A stretch of DNA of 7,712 nucleotides from Christensenella sp. UBA941 (GTDB lineage Bacteria > Bacillota > Clostridia > Christensenellales > UBA941): contig DBDD01000201.1 of assembly GCA_002293365.1 (NCBI GenBank), forward strand, positions 1 to 7,712, in the 5' to 3' direction. Below are positions 1 to 5,860 of this stretch, piece by piece. Below the pieces are notes generated by a model. It worked only from the letters and a program-made list of their open reading frames with translations. It was not told where the DNA came from and made no database searches. The position numbers and the translations under genes are program-made. Each line of letters begins with the position of its first letter. The stretch's first letter is position 1.

Positions 1-81
1 CGCGCGCTGCTGGAAAGCGATAATGTCGAAAAGGCGAAGGAGCTTATCGCAGAAGTGATCGTCGAGGCGAAGAAGGATTGA
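1..81 (+). CDS. C-terminal end of an unidentified protein (partial)
   Basis: Reading frame 1 is open from the left edge to a TGA at 79-81 and gives 26 residues ending EVIVEAKKD. The composition (Leu, Ala, Glu, Lys, with charged residues alternating with aliphatic ones) suggests an amphipathic C-terminal helix. Too little is visible to assign a family. The frame is supported by codon use like that of the neighbours and by the repeat element beginning 10 bases after the stop, as other copies in this window do after genes. It could be unrelated in function to the exporter gene downstream. Confidence 0.6.
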   Translation, partial: RALLESDNVEKAKELIAEVIVEAKKD

Positions 82-91
82 CATCCCTGTG

Positions 92-168
92 TGTAGGGGC
101 GAACTGTGTTCGCCCGCCTTTTATGCAGGGCTTGTGTAAACCACGGGCGAACACAGTTCGCCCCTACA
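92..168. repeat. Paired REP-like hairpins in inverted orientation (BIME-like element)
   Basis: Positions 92-116 and 144-168 are perfect 25-base inverted repeats separated by 27 bases. Each arm is itself a hairpin: GTAG at 93-96 is followed by an 8-bp stem (97-104 with 108-115, loop TGT). The mirror copy has the stem 145-152 with 156-163 (loop ACA) followed by CTAC at 164-167. A tetranucleotide GTAG at the foot of a short palindrome, with two copies head to head, is the plan of REP/BIME elements. The element sits between the stop codon at 79-81 and the exporter gene. A short T run (119-122) follows the left hairpin, so it might also act as a weak terminator. No transposase is encoded here. Confidence 0.85.
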
Positions 169-170
169 GC

Positions 171-187
171 GGAGGATAAAAAAGCTG
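171..187 (+). promoter_or_regulatory. Ribosome binding site and possible CTG start of the exporter gene
   Basis: GGAGG lies at 171-175, just after the repeat element. The in-frame codon at the right distance is CTG at 185-187 (9-base spacer). The TTG at 203 is 27 bases away, which is too far for this site. There is no in-frame ATG upstream; the frame is closed by TAA at 137-139. The site therefore favours a non-ATG start at 185, adding six residues (LLDLSF) to the protein. No other ribosome binding site is visible before TTG 203. Confidence 0.45.
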
Positions 188-202
188 CTCGATTTAAGTT
201 TT

Positions 203-676
203 TTGGACCTGAGCGGGGTAACCTCGCCGTTTTTACAATATCTCGTCGTTATAGGCATAGCGATGCTGCCGGTCTTGGAGCTCAAGGCCGCGATACCCGT
301 CGGCATGGCCGTATTCGGTATGGATCTTTGGCTTGCGTTTTTTCTCGCGTATATCGGCTCGTGCTTGCCCGCGCCTCTGATTATTTGGCTTTTGAAGCCC
401 ATTATGCGCTGGATTCGGCATATTAAATTCTTGCGTAAATTCTTCGATAAAATAATGGATTCCTCGCTGAAAAAGGCGGATAAAATACGCAAATACAGCC
501 TTTGGGGGCTGTTTGTATTCGTCGCGATCCCTCTGCCCGGAACGGGCGTATGGACGGGGTCGATTATATCCTCGGCGTTCGATCTGCGCATAATCAAAGC
601 CACGCCCGTAATTTGGGTCGGGAACCTCGTGGCGGGGCTGGCGATACTATTCTTGAGCTACCATATCATTGGATAA
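203..676 (+). CDS. Small multi-drug export family membrane protein
   Basis: From TTG 203 this gives 157 residues, the usual size for the putative small multi-drug export family (COG2426/PF06695). I see four probable membrane helices at about residues 12-36, 42-64, 100-122 and 133-156. Two conserved-looking stretches fit the family: ELKAAIPVG near residue 26 and AIPLPGTGVWTG near residue 108. A basic cytoplasmic loop (about 65-98) lies between helices 2 and 3. The family name comes from genetic association and the transported substrate is not established, so the role should be read as an inner-membrane transporter-like protein. The only Shine-Dalgarno sequence fits CTG 185 rather than TTG 203, so six residues may be missing from this start. 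The gene ends 6 bases before the tRNA thiolase gene, suggesting one transcript. Confidence 0.82.
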   Translation: MDLSGVTSPFLQYLVVIGIAMLPVLELKAAIPVGMAVFGMDLWLAFFLAYIGSCLPAPLIIWLLKPIMRWIRHIKFLRKFFDKIMDSSLKKADKIRKYSLWGLFVFVAIPLPGTGVWTGSIISSAFDLRIIKATPVIWVGNLVAGLAILFLSYHIIG

Positions 677-682
677 TATCGA

Positions 683-1405
683 ATGAAATACGTTTTAGGC
701 TGTATCCGGCGCGCGCAGGATGAATTCGCGCTTATAAAAGAGGGCGACCGCGTCGCCGTGGGCGTTTCGGGCGGCAAAGACAGCCTGTTATTGTTGAACG
801 CTCTCGCGCTATACCGCAAGTTCGCGCCGCCATTTTCGCTTATGGCGATTACGCTAAAATTGGGCTTCGAGCCGTTCGACGTTTCGCGCGTCGCGGAGCT
901 GTGCCAAGAGCTGGACGTGCCCTATAAAGTCGTAGAGACCGATATAAAGCAGGTCGTATTCGATATCCGCAAGGAGAAGAACCCTTGCGCACTGTGCGCG
1001 AAGCTTAGGCGCGGCGCGCTGCATACCGCCGCTCTTGAGGAAGGGTACGACGTAATTGCCCTGGGGCATCATAGAGAGGACGCACTCGAAACGCTCATGC
1101 TCTCCGTCATCTACGAGGGCCGCCTTGCGACGATACCGCCGAAGGTCTTTTTACCCAGAAGGGGCATAACGCTTATCCGCCCCATGATCCTTTTGCCGGA
1201 AAAGCATGCGATCGGCGTTTCAAAAAAGCTGGATTTGCCCATTGTACATAACCCTTGCCCGCAAAACGGAGCTTCCAAGCGGCAGGATATGAAAGAGATG
1301 CTCAAGGTAATGACCAAGGCCGTGCCGGATATAAAGGAAAAGCTGCTGCACGCTATTTCCAGTACGGAGCATTATCGGCTTTGGGATATTTCCAAGGAGA
1401 TGTAG
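683..1405 (+). CDS. ttcA: TtcA-type tRNA 2-thiocytidine synthetase (PP-loop ATPase)
   Basis: This 240-residue cytoplasmic enzyme has the N-type PP-loop SGGKDS at residues 29-34, which binds and activates ATP to adenylate the tRNA base. C102 and C105 (PCALCAKLRRGAL) plus C192 (HNPCPQNG) match the three cysteines that hold the [4Fe-4S] cluster in TtcA, and GHHREDALET (128-137) is the conserved central motif. Known TtcA thiolates C32 in some tRNAs; the target here is inferred. It is shorter than E. coli TtcA (about 311 residues), lacking N- and C-terminal extensions, as in many Firmicute homologues. The ATG at 683 gives the expected N-terminus, but no good ribosome binding site precedes it. Translational coupling to the exporter gene, which ends at 676, is likely. 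The TAG stop at 1403-1405 belongs to a repeat element. A related PP-loop tRNA enzyme with a different target remains possible. Confidence 0.85.
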   Translation: MKYVLGCIRRAQDEFALIKEGDRVAVGVSGGKDSLLLLNALALYRKFAPPFSLMAITLKLGFEPFDVSRVAELCQELDVPYKVVETDIKQVVFDIRKEKNPCALCAKLRRGALHTAALEEGYDVIALGHHREDALETLMLSVIYEGRLATIPPKVFLPRRGITLIRPMILLPEKHAIGVSKKLDLPIVHNPCPQNGASKRQDMKEMLKVMTKAVPDIKEKLLHAISSTEHYRLWDISKEM

Positions 1406-1424
1406 GGGCGGCCTTTGGCCGTCC
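1401..1424 (+). repeat. Solitary REP-like hairpin that supplies the ttcA stop codon
   Basis: TGTAGGGGCGG at 1401-1411 matches the ends of the element at 92-168. GTAG (1402-1405) is followed by an 8-bp stem, 1406-1413 with 1417-1424, loop TTT, including one G-T pair. The stem core differs from the other copies but remains paired. The TAG of GTAG is the in-frame stop codon of the tRNA thiolase gene. No convincing inverted partner was found nearby. Confidence 0.75.
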
Positions 1425-1486
1425 GCAAGCGTAATTATTTGGAATATTTCCATTATCTTGGGGCAACCTACCCCCGAGGTGATATC

Positions 1487-1630
1487 ATGAAAAAACAATG
1501 CAAAAAAGATATGAAAAAAAGTAAAAATCCTTTAAACGGTACGTTTATCGAGCCGTCGGAGAACGACGGCGGGTTTGCCGCCGTAAATACCGTCATGTAC
1601 GGCGAGGAACAGGATGTGGACGATCTTTAG
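1487..1630 (+). CDS. Small 47-residue protein of unknown function
   Basis: ATG 1487 is preceded by a strong ribosome binding site (GAGGTGAT, 1476-1483, with 7 bases between GAGG and the ATG), which is the main reason to call a gene. The frame is open upstream to about 1415 (a TTG), but that part covers the hairpin repeat and has no ribosome binding site, so I start at 1487. The product is strongly polar: the first 13 residues carry seven lysines, the last eight (EEQDVDDL) are mostly acidic, and there is one cysteine at position 5. There is no membrane segment or signal peptide. I recognise no family. It lies 81 bases after ttcA and may be on the same transcript. Confidence 0.55.
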   Translation: MKKQCKKDMKKSKNPLNGTFIEPSENDGGFAAVNTVMYGEEQDVDDL

Positions 1631-1744
1631 ATAGATGTCCGCGCCGCCCCCCCTCTCTTAAACATATATATGCATATACGCCAACACCTTCCGATATAGG
1701 ATATTCCGCCTTGGAATGTCAAATACAATGAGGGGATAAATCGC
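1631..1744. other. AT-rich intergenic stretch without a recognised gene
   Basis: This stretch separates the 47-residue gene from the LCP promoter. It contains a C-rich run near 1646-1653, a perfect 12-base palindrome TATATGCATATA (1667-1678) and a short inverted repeat ATTCC/GGAAT (1703-1707, 1713-1717). None of these is followed by a T run, so no intrinsic terminator can be assigned. Confidence 0.4.
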
Positions 1745-1773
1745 TTGAATCCGCGGCAAAATTGAAGTACAAT
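1745..1773 (+). promoter_or_regulatory. Sigma-A-type promoter of the LCP gene
   Basis: TTGAAT (1745-1750) and TACAAT (1768-1773) are separated by exactly 17 bases and match the -35 and -10 consensus well. The predicted transcription start is near 1780, which leaves a leader of about 50 bases before ATG 1829. A second TACAAT at 1724-1729 has no matching -35 box. Confidence 0.7.
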
Positions 1774-1778
1774 GAAAT

Positions 1779-1805
1779 GACGGATACATCTTAGATGTGT
1801 TTGTC
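1779..1805 (+). promoter_or_regulatory. Leader RNA hairpin before the LCP gene
   Basis: Bases 1779-1790 can pair with 1794-1805 as a 12-bp stem around a TTA loop; nine pairs are Watson-Crick and three are G-U. It would begin almost exactly at the predicted 5' end of the transcript and ends 4 bases before GGAGG (1810-1814). Such a 5'-terminal hairpin could stabilise the mRNA or tune access to the ribosome binding site. It lacks a T run and so does not look like an attenuator. Confidence 0.45.
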
Positions 1806-1828
1806 GTTTGGAGGTTATTAAGTACTAA

Positions 1829-3328
1829 ATGCCGAACGGATTATTTAAAAAACCGATCACCTTCAAAAAGGTTATTATATATATATTGATCGCTTGCGGC
1901 GCGTTTGCCGCGATATTTATCGCCAGGACGGCGTACGTCGTCATGAATCCCGCCGCCGCGTTTCCTGAGCTCCGCACAACTTCTACGCCCAAGCCCGAAA
2001 TCATCCGCCCCGGCCCTACGCCCGAACCGGCGCAAAGCATAGCCGGGCCGGACGCGACAAGCGCTCCCGGCAATACGCCAATAATCATACCCGACCCTAC
2101 GCCCGATCCCGAGGCCGTCTTGCTCTCGCAGGCGGATCTCGAATTTCTAAAGGATAGGGTAACAATTTTACTCGTCGGCGCAGATCAAAGCCCGGAGCGG
2201 CTTTCAACGCGCGAACAATACCGCAGCGACGTTTTGATGCTGGTTACGATCGATTTCGCAGAGAAAAAGGTGGACATGCTCTCCATCCCGCGCGATACTA
2301 TGGCGCGTATCTACAATACCACGGGCCGCTGGAAGGTAAACGCCTGCTTCGAGCATGGCGGCGGTATCGAAAAAGAGAGCTTCCTCTACGCGAAGGAGAC
2401 GATCTCCATGCTGCTCGGCGGCGTGCCCGTGCAATACCATATGGGCGTGACGATGGACGGCATCAAGCGCGTGGTAGACGCAATGGGCGGCGTGGATTAC
2501 GACGTGGACGTCGAAATAAAGCTAAACGGGCGCATACTCGAAAAGGGCCCGCAGCATCTGAACGGCCAGCAGGTTCTGGACTATTGCCGCGCCCGCAAGG
2601 GCATAAGCACCGATTTAGGACGTATCGACCGCCAGCAGCGTATGCTGTTCACTATTTTTGATCAGCTCAAGTCGCGGGATCAGCTTGTGAATTTCCCGAA
2701 TATCTACAGCTCCGTCCAGAACGACGTCTATACAAACTTAAATCTCGAACAGATCGCGGCGCTGACGGTATTCGCCACAGGGATCGACCTTGGCAATATC
2801 GAGCGCCATACGCTCAAGGGCGAATACATGTCGGCCTATAACGCGAGCTTCTTCGTACTCGACCAAGAATACAAGTGCGAGAAGGTAAAGGAAATCTTCG
2901 GCGTAAATATTAAGCCCGATACCGAATTCGATATAGAAAAAGTCCAAAAAGACAAGTCCTCCCAGGCGTCGCTGGACAGAGCGCGCGCGTTCCTCGACGA
3001 GAACGCCGACGCGCTTACGACGGAGCACCAGGCCCAAATTACCGCCCAGATAATCCTTCTCGAAGAAGCGCTCCTTTTGGGGGATCTCGAAGCGATGGAT
3101 ACCGCCGCCGCGGGGCTCGACAGCGCGCTTACCGCCCCGATTCCCCAATATCAGTACCCCTACTACCCCAACGAGCCTTTTGTACCCGGCCCGGGCTATA
3201 ATATGCCGGTATATCCTCAGCCCGTCCAGCCGGTTGATCCCGTATATCCCGTCGTTCCGGATCCGGCCATGCCGGGAGGCTATATAGAACCCACCCCATA
3301 TCCGGATTATGTCCAGCCGGTGTTTTAA
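1829..3328 (+). CDS. LytR-CpsA-Psr (LCP) family cell-wall glycopolymer ligase with Pro/Tyr-rich tail
   Basis: This 499-residue protein has a basic N-terminus and one membrane helix (about 15-38), placing the rest outside the cell. A Pro/Thr-rich linker (41-96) is followed by the LCP domain (about 111-300). Its hallmarks are LLVGAD (114-119), RSDVLML (132-138), SIPRDT (152-157), MGGVDYDVD (219-227), LNGQQVLDYCRAR (244-256) and GRIDRQQR (264-271). The arginines and aspartates in these motifs bind the polyprenyl pyrophosphate substrate in known LCP enzymes, which transfer wall teichoic acid or capsule-like polymers to peptidoglycan. Beyond the domain lie a helical segment (375-436) and a tail (437-499) with 20 prolines and 10 tyrosines. 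ATG 1829 is fixed by a TAA immediately upstream; GGAGG sits 14 bases before it, a long spacer. It has its own promoter. The glycopolymer is unknown. Confidence 0.9.
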   Translation: MPNGLFKKPITFKKVIIYILIACGAFAAIFIARTAYVVMNPAAAFPELRTTSTPKPEIIRPGPTPEPAQSIAGPDATSAPGNTPIIIPDPTPDPEAVLLSQADLEFLKDRVTILLVGADQSPERLSTREQYRSDVLMLVTIDFAEKKVDMLSIPRDTMARIYNTTGRWKVNACFEHGGGIEKESFLYAKETISMLLGGVPVQYHMGVTMDGIKRVVDAMGGVDYDVDVEIKLNGRILEKGPQHLNGQQVLDYCRARKGISTDLGRIDRQQRMLFTIFDQLKSRDQLVNFPNIYSSVQNDVYTNLNLEQIAALTVFATGIDLGNIERHTLKGEYMSAYNASFFVLDQEYKCEKVKEIFGVNIKPDTEFDIEKVQKDKSSQASLDRARAFLDENADALTTEHQAQITAQIILLEEALLLGDLEAMDTAAAGLDSALTAPIPQYQYPYYPNEPFVPGPGYNMPVYPQPVQPVDPVYPVVPDPAMPGGYIEPTPYPDYVQPVF

Positions 3329-3350
3329 TTTAACGTATCGACCCAATACC

Positions 3351-3373
3351 GTAGTGGCGGATGGCAATCCGCC
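3351..3373 (+). repeat. REP-like hairpin after the LCP gene
   Basis: GTAG (3351-3354) is followed after one base by a 7-bp stem, GGCGGAT (3356-3362) with ATCCGCC (3367-3373), loop GGCA. It lies 22 bases after the LCP stop codon. It fits the repeat family of this window with yet another stem sequence. The end is slightly degenerate (GTAGTGGCGG instead of GTAGGGGCG). Confidence 0.6.
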
Positions 3374-3389
3374 CGTTGCAGGTCGCCCG

Positions 3390-3502
3390 TGTAGGGACGC
3401 CATATATGGCGTCCGTGACCCAAGATTAAGCATATGATTAATCACGGACGCGATACCTCAAGGAGGTTCTTGCGCCCCGGAGGGGTATATCGCGTCCCTA
3501 CA
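3390..3502. repeat. Second BIME-like pair of inverted REP hairpins
   Basis: The outer ends TGTAGGGACGC (3390-3400) and its complement (3492-3502) are perfect inverted repeats. A second inner pair, 3409-3418 with 3442-3451, is also perfect over 10 bases. The left hairpin is GTAG (3391-3394) followed by a perfect 20-base palindrome (3395-3414). The right one is a 10-bp stem (3446-3455 with 3488-3497) followed by CTAC (3498-3501). The right loop contains two extra small hairpins (3455-3467 and 3475-3485). The plan is the same as the element at 92-168 but with a different core. It lies between the LCP gene and the ATPase gene and ends 40 bases before the ATPase start. Confidence 0.8.
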
Positions 3503-3541
3503 TGTTTATCGCATTAATAAACGTATAGTCAGGAACAGCCT

Positions 3542-5860
3542 ATGAACCATATCGCCGGCTTGAGCCATGCCGAAGTGCAAGAGCGCCAAAGCCAGGGCCA
3601 TGTAAATAAAAGCGACGCCAAGCTCACAAAATCCGTTTCGCGCATCATCTGCGAGAACGTTTTTACGTTCTTCAATCTTTTCAACCTCGCGATAGGCGTG
3701 TGCGTCGCGCTCGTGGGCGAGTATACAAACCTGCTCTTTTTAGGGGTCATTTTTTCCAATACGCTGATCGGCATAGCTCAGGAAATCCGCTCAAAGCGAA
3801 TGGTGGATAAGCTCTCGCTTATGACCATGCCGCGCGCCCGCGTCGTGCGCGAAGGCGGCGAAAGCGAGATACATTTCGAGGAATTGGTGCTCGGCGACGT
3901 AGTAAAGCTTTCGGCGGGCAACCAAATCGGCGCGGACTCCATCTTGCTCGAAGGCGCTGTGGAAGCAAACGAGGCGCTGCTTACGGGCGAATCGGACGCA
4001 ATACTGAAAAAAGCGGGCGACGAGCTGCTTTCGGGAAGCTTCATAGTAAGCGGAACGTGCTTTGCGCGCGTTATCCGCGTCGGCACAGACAACTACGCCA
4101 CGGCGCTCACGCGCGAGGCAAAGGCGCATAAGCGCTTCCATTCCAAGCTGCTCGACTCGCTGAATAAGATAATTCGCTTTGCAAGCTGCTTTGTACTGCC
4201 TATCGGGCTTTTGATGTTCTTTACGAATTATTCCGGGACGGCTACGGGGCTGAGTACGGCTGTATTGACGGCGGCAGCAGCGATGATCGGCATGCTGCCA
4301 AACGGGCTGATGCTTCTAACGAGCGTTTCGCTCTCCGTCGGCGTCATAAAGCTCGGACGGGCGCGCGCGCTCGTGCAACAGCTTTTCGGCATAGAGACGC
4401 TCTCGCGCGTGGACGTGCTATGCCTCGATAAGACGGGCACTCTGACCGAAGGGCGCATGCGCGTGGAGCGTGTAATAGAGCTGGACTATTCTGCGCTGCC
4501 CGTTCCGCTAGAAGAAGCGATGGGCGCGTTCGTTTGCGCTATGGACGACAACAACGCGACGTTCCTCGCCGTAAAAGATTATTTTTGCCGCAATGGCGAA
4601 GCGCTCGAATTTATAGACCGGGTTCCGTTTTCGTCGGAGCGCAAATATAGCGCGGCTATTTTTACGGGGTTTACGCTCGTCATGGGCGCGCCGGACGTGC
4701 TGTTAAACAACGTTCCCGGCGAAATATCGGCGTTTGAGCGCGACGCGCGCGTAATATTGGTCGCAAAAAGCGACGCGCGCGCACCCGAGGCCCTCCCCGG
4801 CGAGCTTACGCCCGTCGCGGCGCTTGTGCTCGAAGACGTAATCCGCCCCGACGCAAAGCAAACGCTCGAATATTTCGCCTCGCAAGGCGTACAGCTAAAG
4901 ATTATCTCCGGCGACAATCCCCAAACCGTATCCGGCGTCGCGCGGCGCGCGGGCTTTGCGGAGGCGGAGGCGTTTATCGACGCCCAAACGCTCGAAACCG
5001 ACGAGGCTCTGGCCGAGGCCGCCGAAAGCTATTCCATCTTCGGGCGCGTAAAGCCCGCCCAAAAGCGCGCGCTTATAAAGGCGCTCCAAAAGGGCGGGCA
5101 TACCGTAGCCATGGTGGGCGACGGCGTAAACGACGTCCTGGCCTTGCGCGAAGCGGATTGCAGCGTAGCTATGGCGGCGGGCAGCGAGGCCGCGCGCCAA
5201 ATAGCGCAGCTGGTGCTGCTCGATTCAAACTTTGCCGTACTGCCGGGTGTAGTAAACGAAGGCCGGCGCGTCGTAAACAACATAACGCGCACCGCCTCGC
5301 TCTTCCTTATGAAAACAGGCTATTCCTTTTTGCTTTCGCTGCTAGCTATAGCGTTCGCGTTTCCATATCCCTTTATCCCGATCCAGCTCACGCTTATCGG
5401 CATGTTTATCCAGGCCATACCCTCGTTCTTTCTCGCGCTCGAACCAAACTCCGAACGTATTCGGGGGCGCTTTTTCGAGACCGTATTGGGCAACTTTTTG
5501 CCAAGCTCGCTGGTGGTTGTGCTCAATGTCGCGTTCATCCAGCTCCTCGCGCCTTACGCGAATATAGACCCGAACGCCGTCAGCACGCTCTGTGTGATGA
5601 TGACGGGCATAACGGGGCTATTTCTCCTTTTGCGCGTTAGCCGCCCCTTCAACCGCATGCGCGCCGCGCTTTTCGCGCTAATGACCGTAGGGTTTTTCTT
5701 TGGCGCGTGGGTCTTGCCCGGGTACGCTTTCTTCTCGCTCGGCGCGCTGAAAGTATCCGAGCTGATGATTCTTTTGGGCATGGCGGCCATTTGCTATCCG
5801 CTTACGTACGGGCTTGCGCGGGTTGTGAAAAAGGTAAATAAAAAGCGAGCCGCCTTATAA
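3542..5860 (+). CDS. CtpE-like P-type cation-transporting ATPase
   Basis: This 772-residue inner-membrane pump shows the full P-type order. TGES (148-151) is the actuator loop and PNGL (253-256) lies in membrane helix 4. DKTGTLT (296-302) carries the phosphorylated Asp296. VPFSSERK (361-368) and MGAPDVLL (381-388) are in the nucleotide-binding domain, SGDNP (456-460) follows, and GDGVND (526-531) is the hinge. About six C-terminal membrane helices run from residue 584 to 765. The sequence after the hinge and FFLALEPN (629-636) resemble the CtpE group, one member of which takes up calcium in mycobacteria. There is no N-terminal metal-binding domain, so it is not a heavy-metal CPx pump. The transported ion is uncertain because canonical calcium ligands are replaced. 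ATG 3542 follows AGGA (3531-3534) by 7 bases. No clear promoter was found; an upstream BIME-like repeat occupies the intergenic space. Confidence 0.9.
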   Translation: MNHIAGLSHAEVQERQSQGHVNKSDAKLTKSVSRIICENVFTFFNLFNLAIGVCVALVGEYTNLLFLGVIFSNTLIGIAQEIRSKRMVDKLSLMTMPRARVVREGGESEIHFEELVLGDVVKLSAGNQIGADSILLEGAVEANEALLTGESDAILKKAGDELLSGSFIVSGTCFARVIRVGTDNYATALTREAKAHKRFHSKLLDSLNKIIRFASCFVLPIGLLMFFTNYSGTATGLSTAVLTAAAAMIGMLPNGLMLLTSVSLSVGVIKLGRARALVQQLFGIETLSRVDVLCLDKTGTLTEGRMRVERVIELDYSALPVPLEEAMGAFVCAMDDNNATFLAVKDYFCRNGEALEFIDRVPFSSERKYSAAIFTGFTLVMGAPDVLLNNVPGEISAFERDARVILVAKSDARAPEALPGELTPVAALVLEDVIRPDAKQTLEYFASQGVQLKIISGDNPQTVSGVARRAGFAEAEAFIDAQTLETDEALAEAAESYSIFGRVKPAQKRALIKALQKGGHTVAMVGDGVNDVLALREADCSVAMAAGSEAARQIAQLVLLDSNFAVLPGVVNEGRRVVNNITRTASLFLMKTGYSFLLSLLAIAFAFPYPFIPIQLTLIGMFIQAIPSFFLALEPNSERIRGRFFETVLGNFLPSSLVVVLNVAFIQLLAPYANIDPNAVSTLCVMMTGITGLFLLLRVSRPFNRMRAALFALMTVGFFFGAWVLPGYAFFSLGALKVSELMILLGMAAICYPLTYGLARVVKKVNKKRAAL

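Noticed and set aside
106..603. Overlapping open frames on both strands across the exporter gene
   Set aside because: They have arginine-rich, nonsensical composition and no ribosome binding sites, and the exporter frame shows clear membrane helices and family motifs.
1415..1486. Longer version of the 47-residue protein starting at TTG 1415
   Set aside because: The extension would start inside the hairpin repeat and has no ribosome binding site, while ATG 1487 has a strong one.
1637..1656. C-rich stretch as a degenerate inverted partner of the repeat at 1401-1424
   Set aside because: Only a short GCCGCCCC core matches. There is no CTAC at the right place and no hairpin, so chance is enough to explain it.
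1724..1729. Additional -10 box (TACAAT) upstream of the LCP promoter
   Set aside because: No -35-like hexamer lies 16-18 bases upstream, and the promoter at 1745-1773 is clearly better.
3524..3529. TATAGT as a promoter for the ATPase gene
   Set aside because: There is no -35 box at the right distance, and a start there would remove the AGGA ribosome binding site from the transcript.
3529..5790. Many minus- and plus-strand open frames inside the ATPase gene
   Set aside because: They are shadows of a GC-rich coding frame; the ATPase frame carries all P-type motifs in order without interruption.
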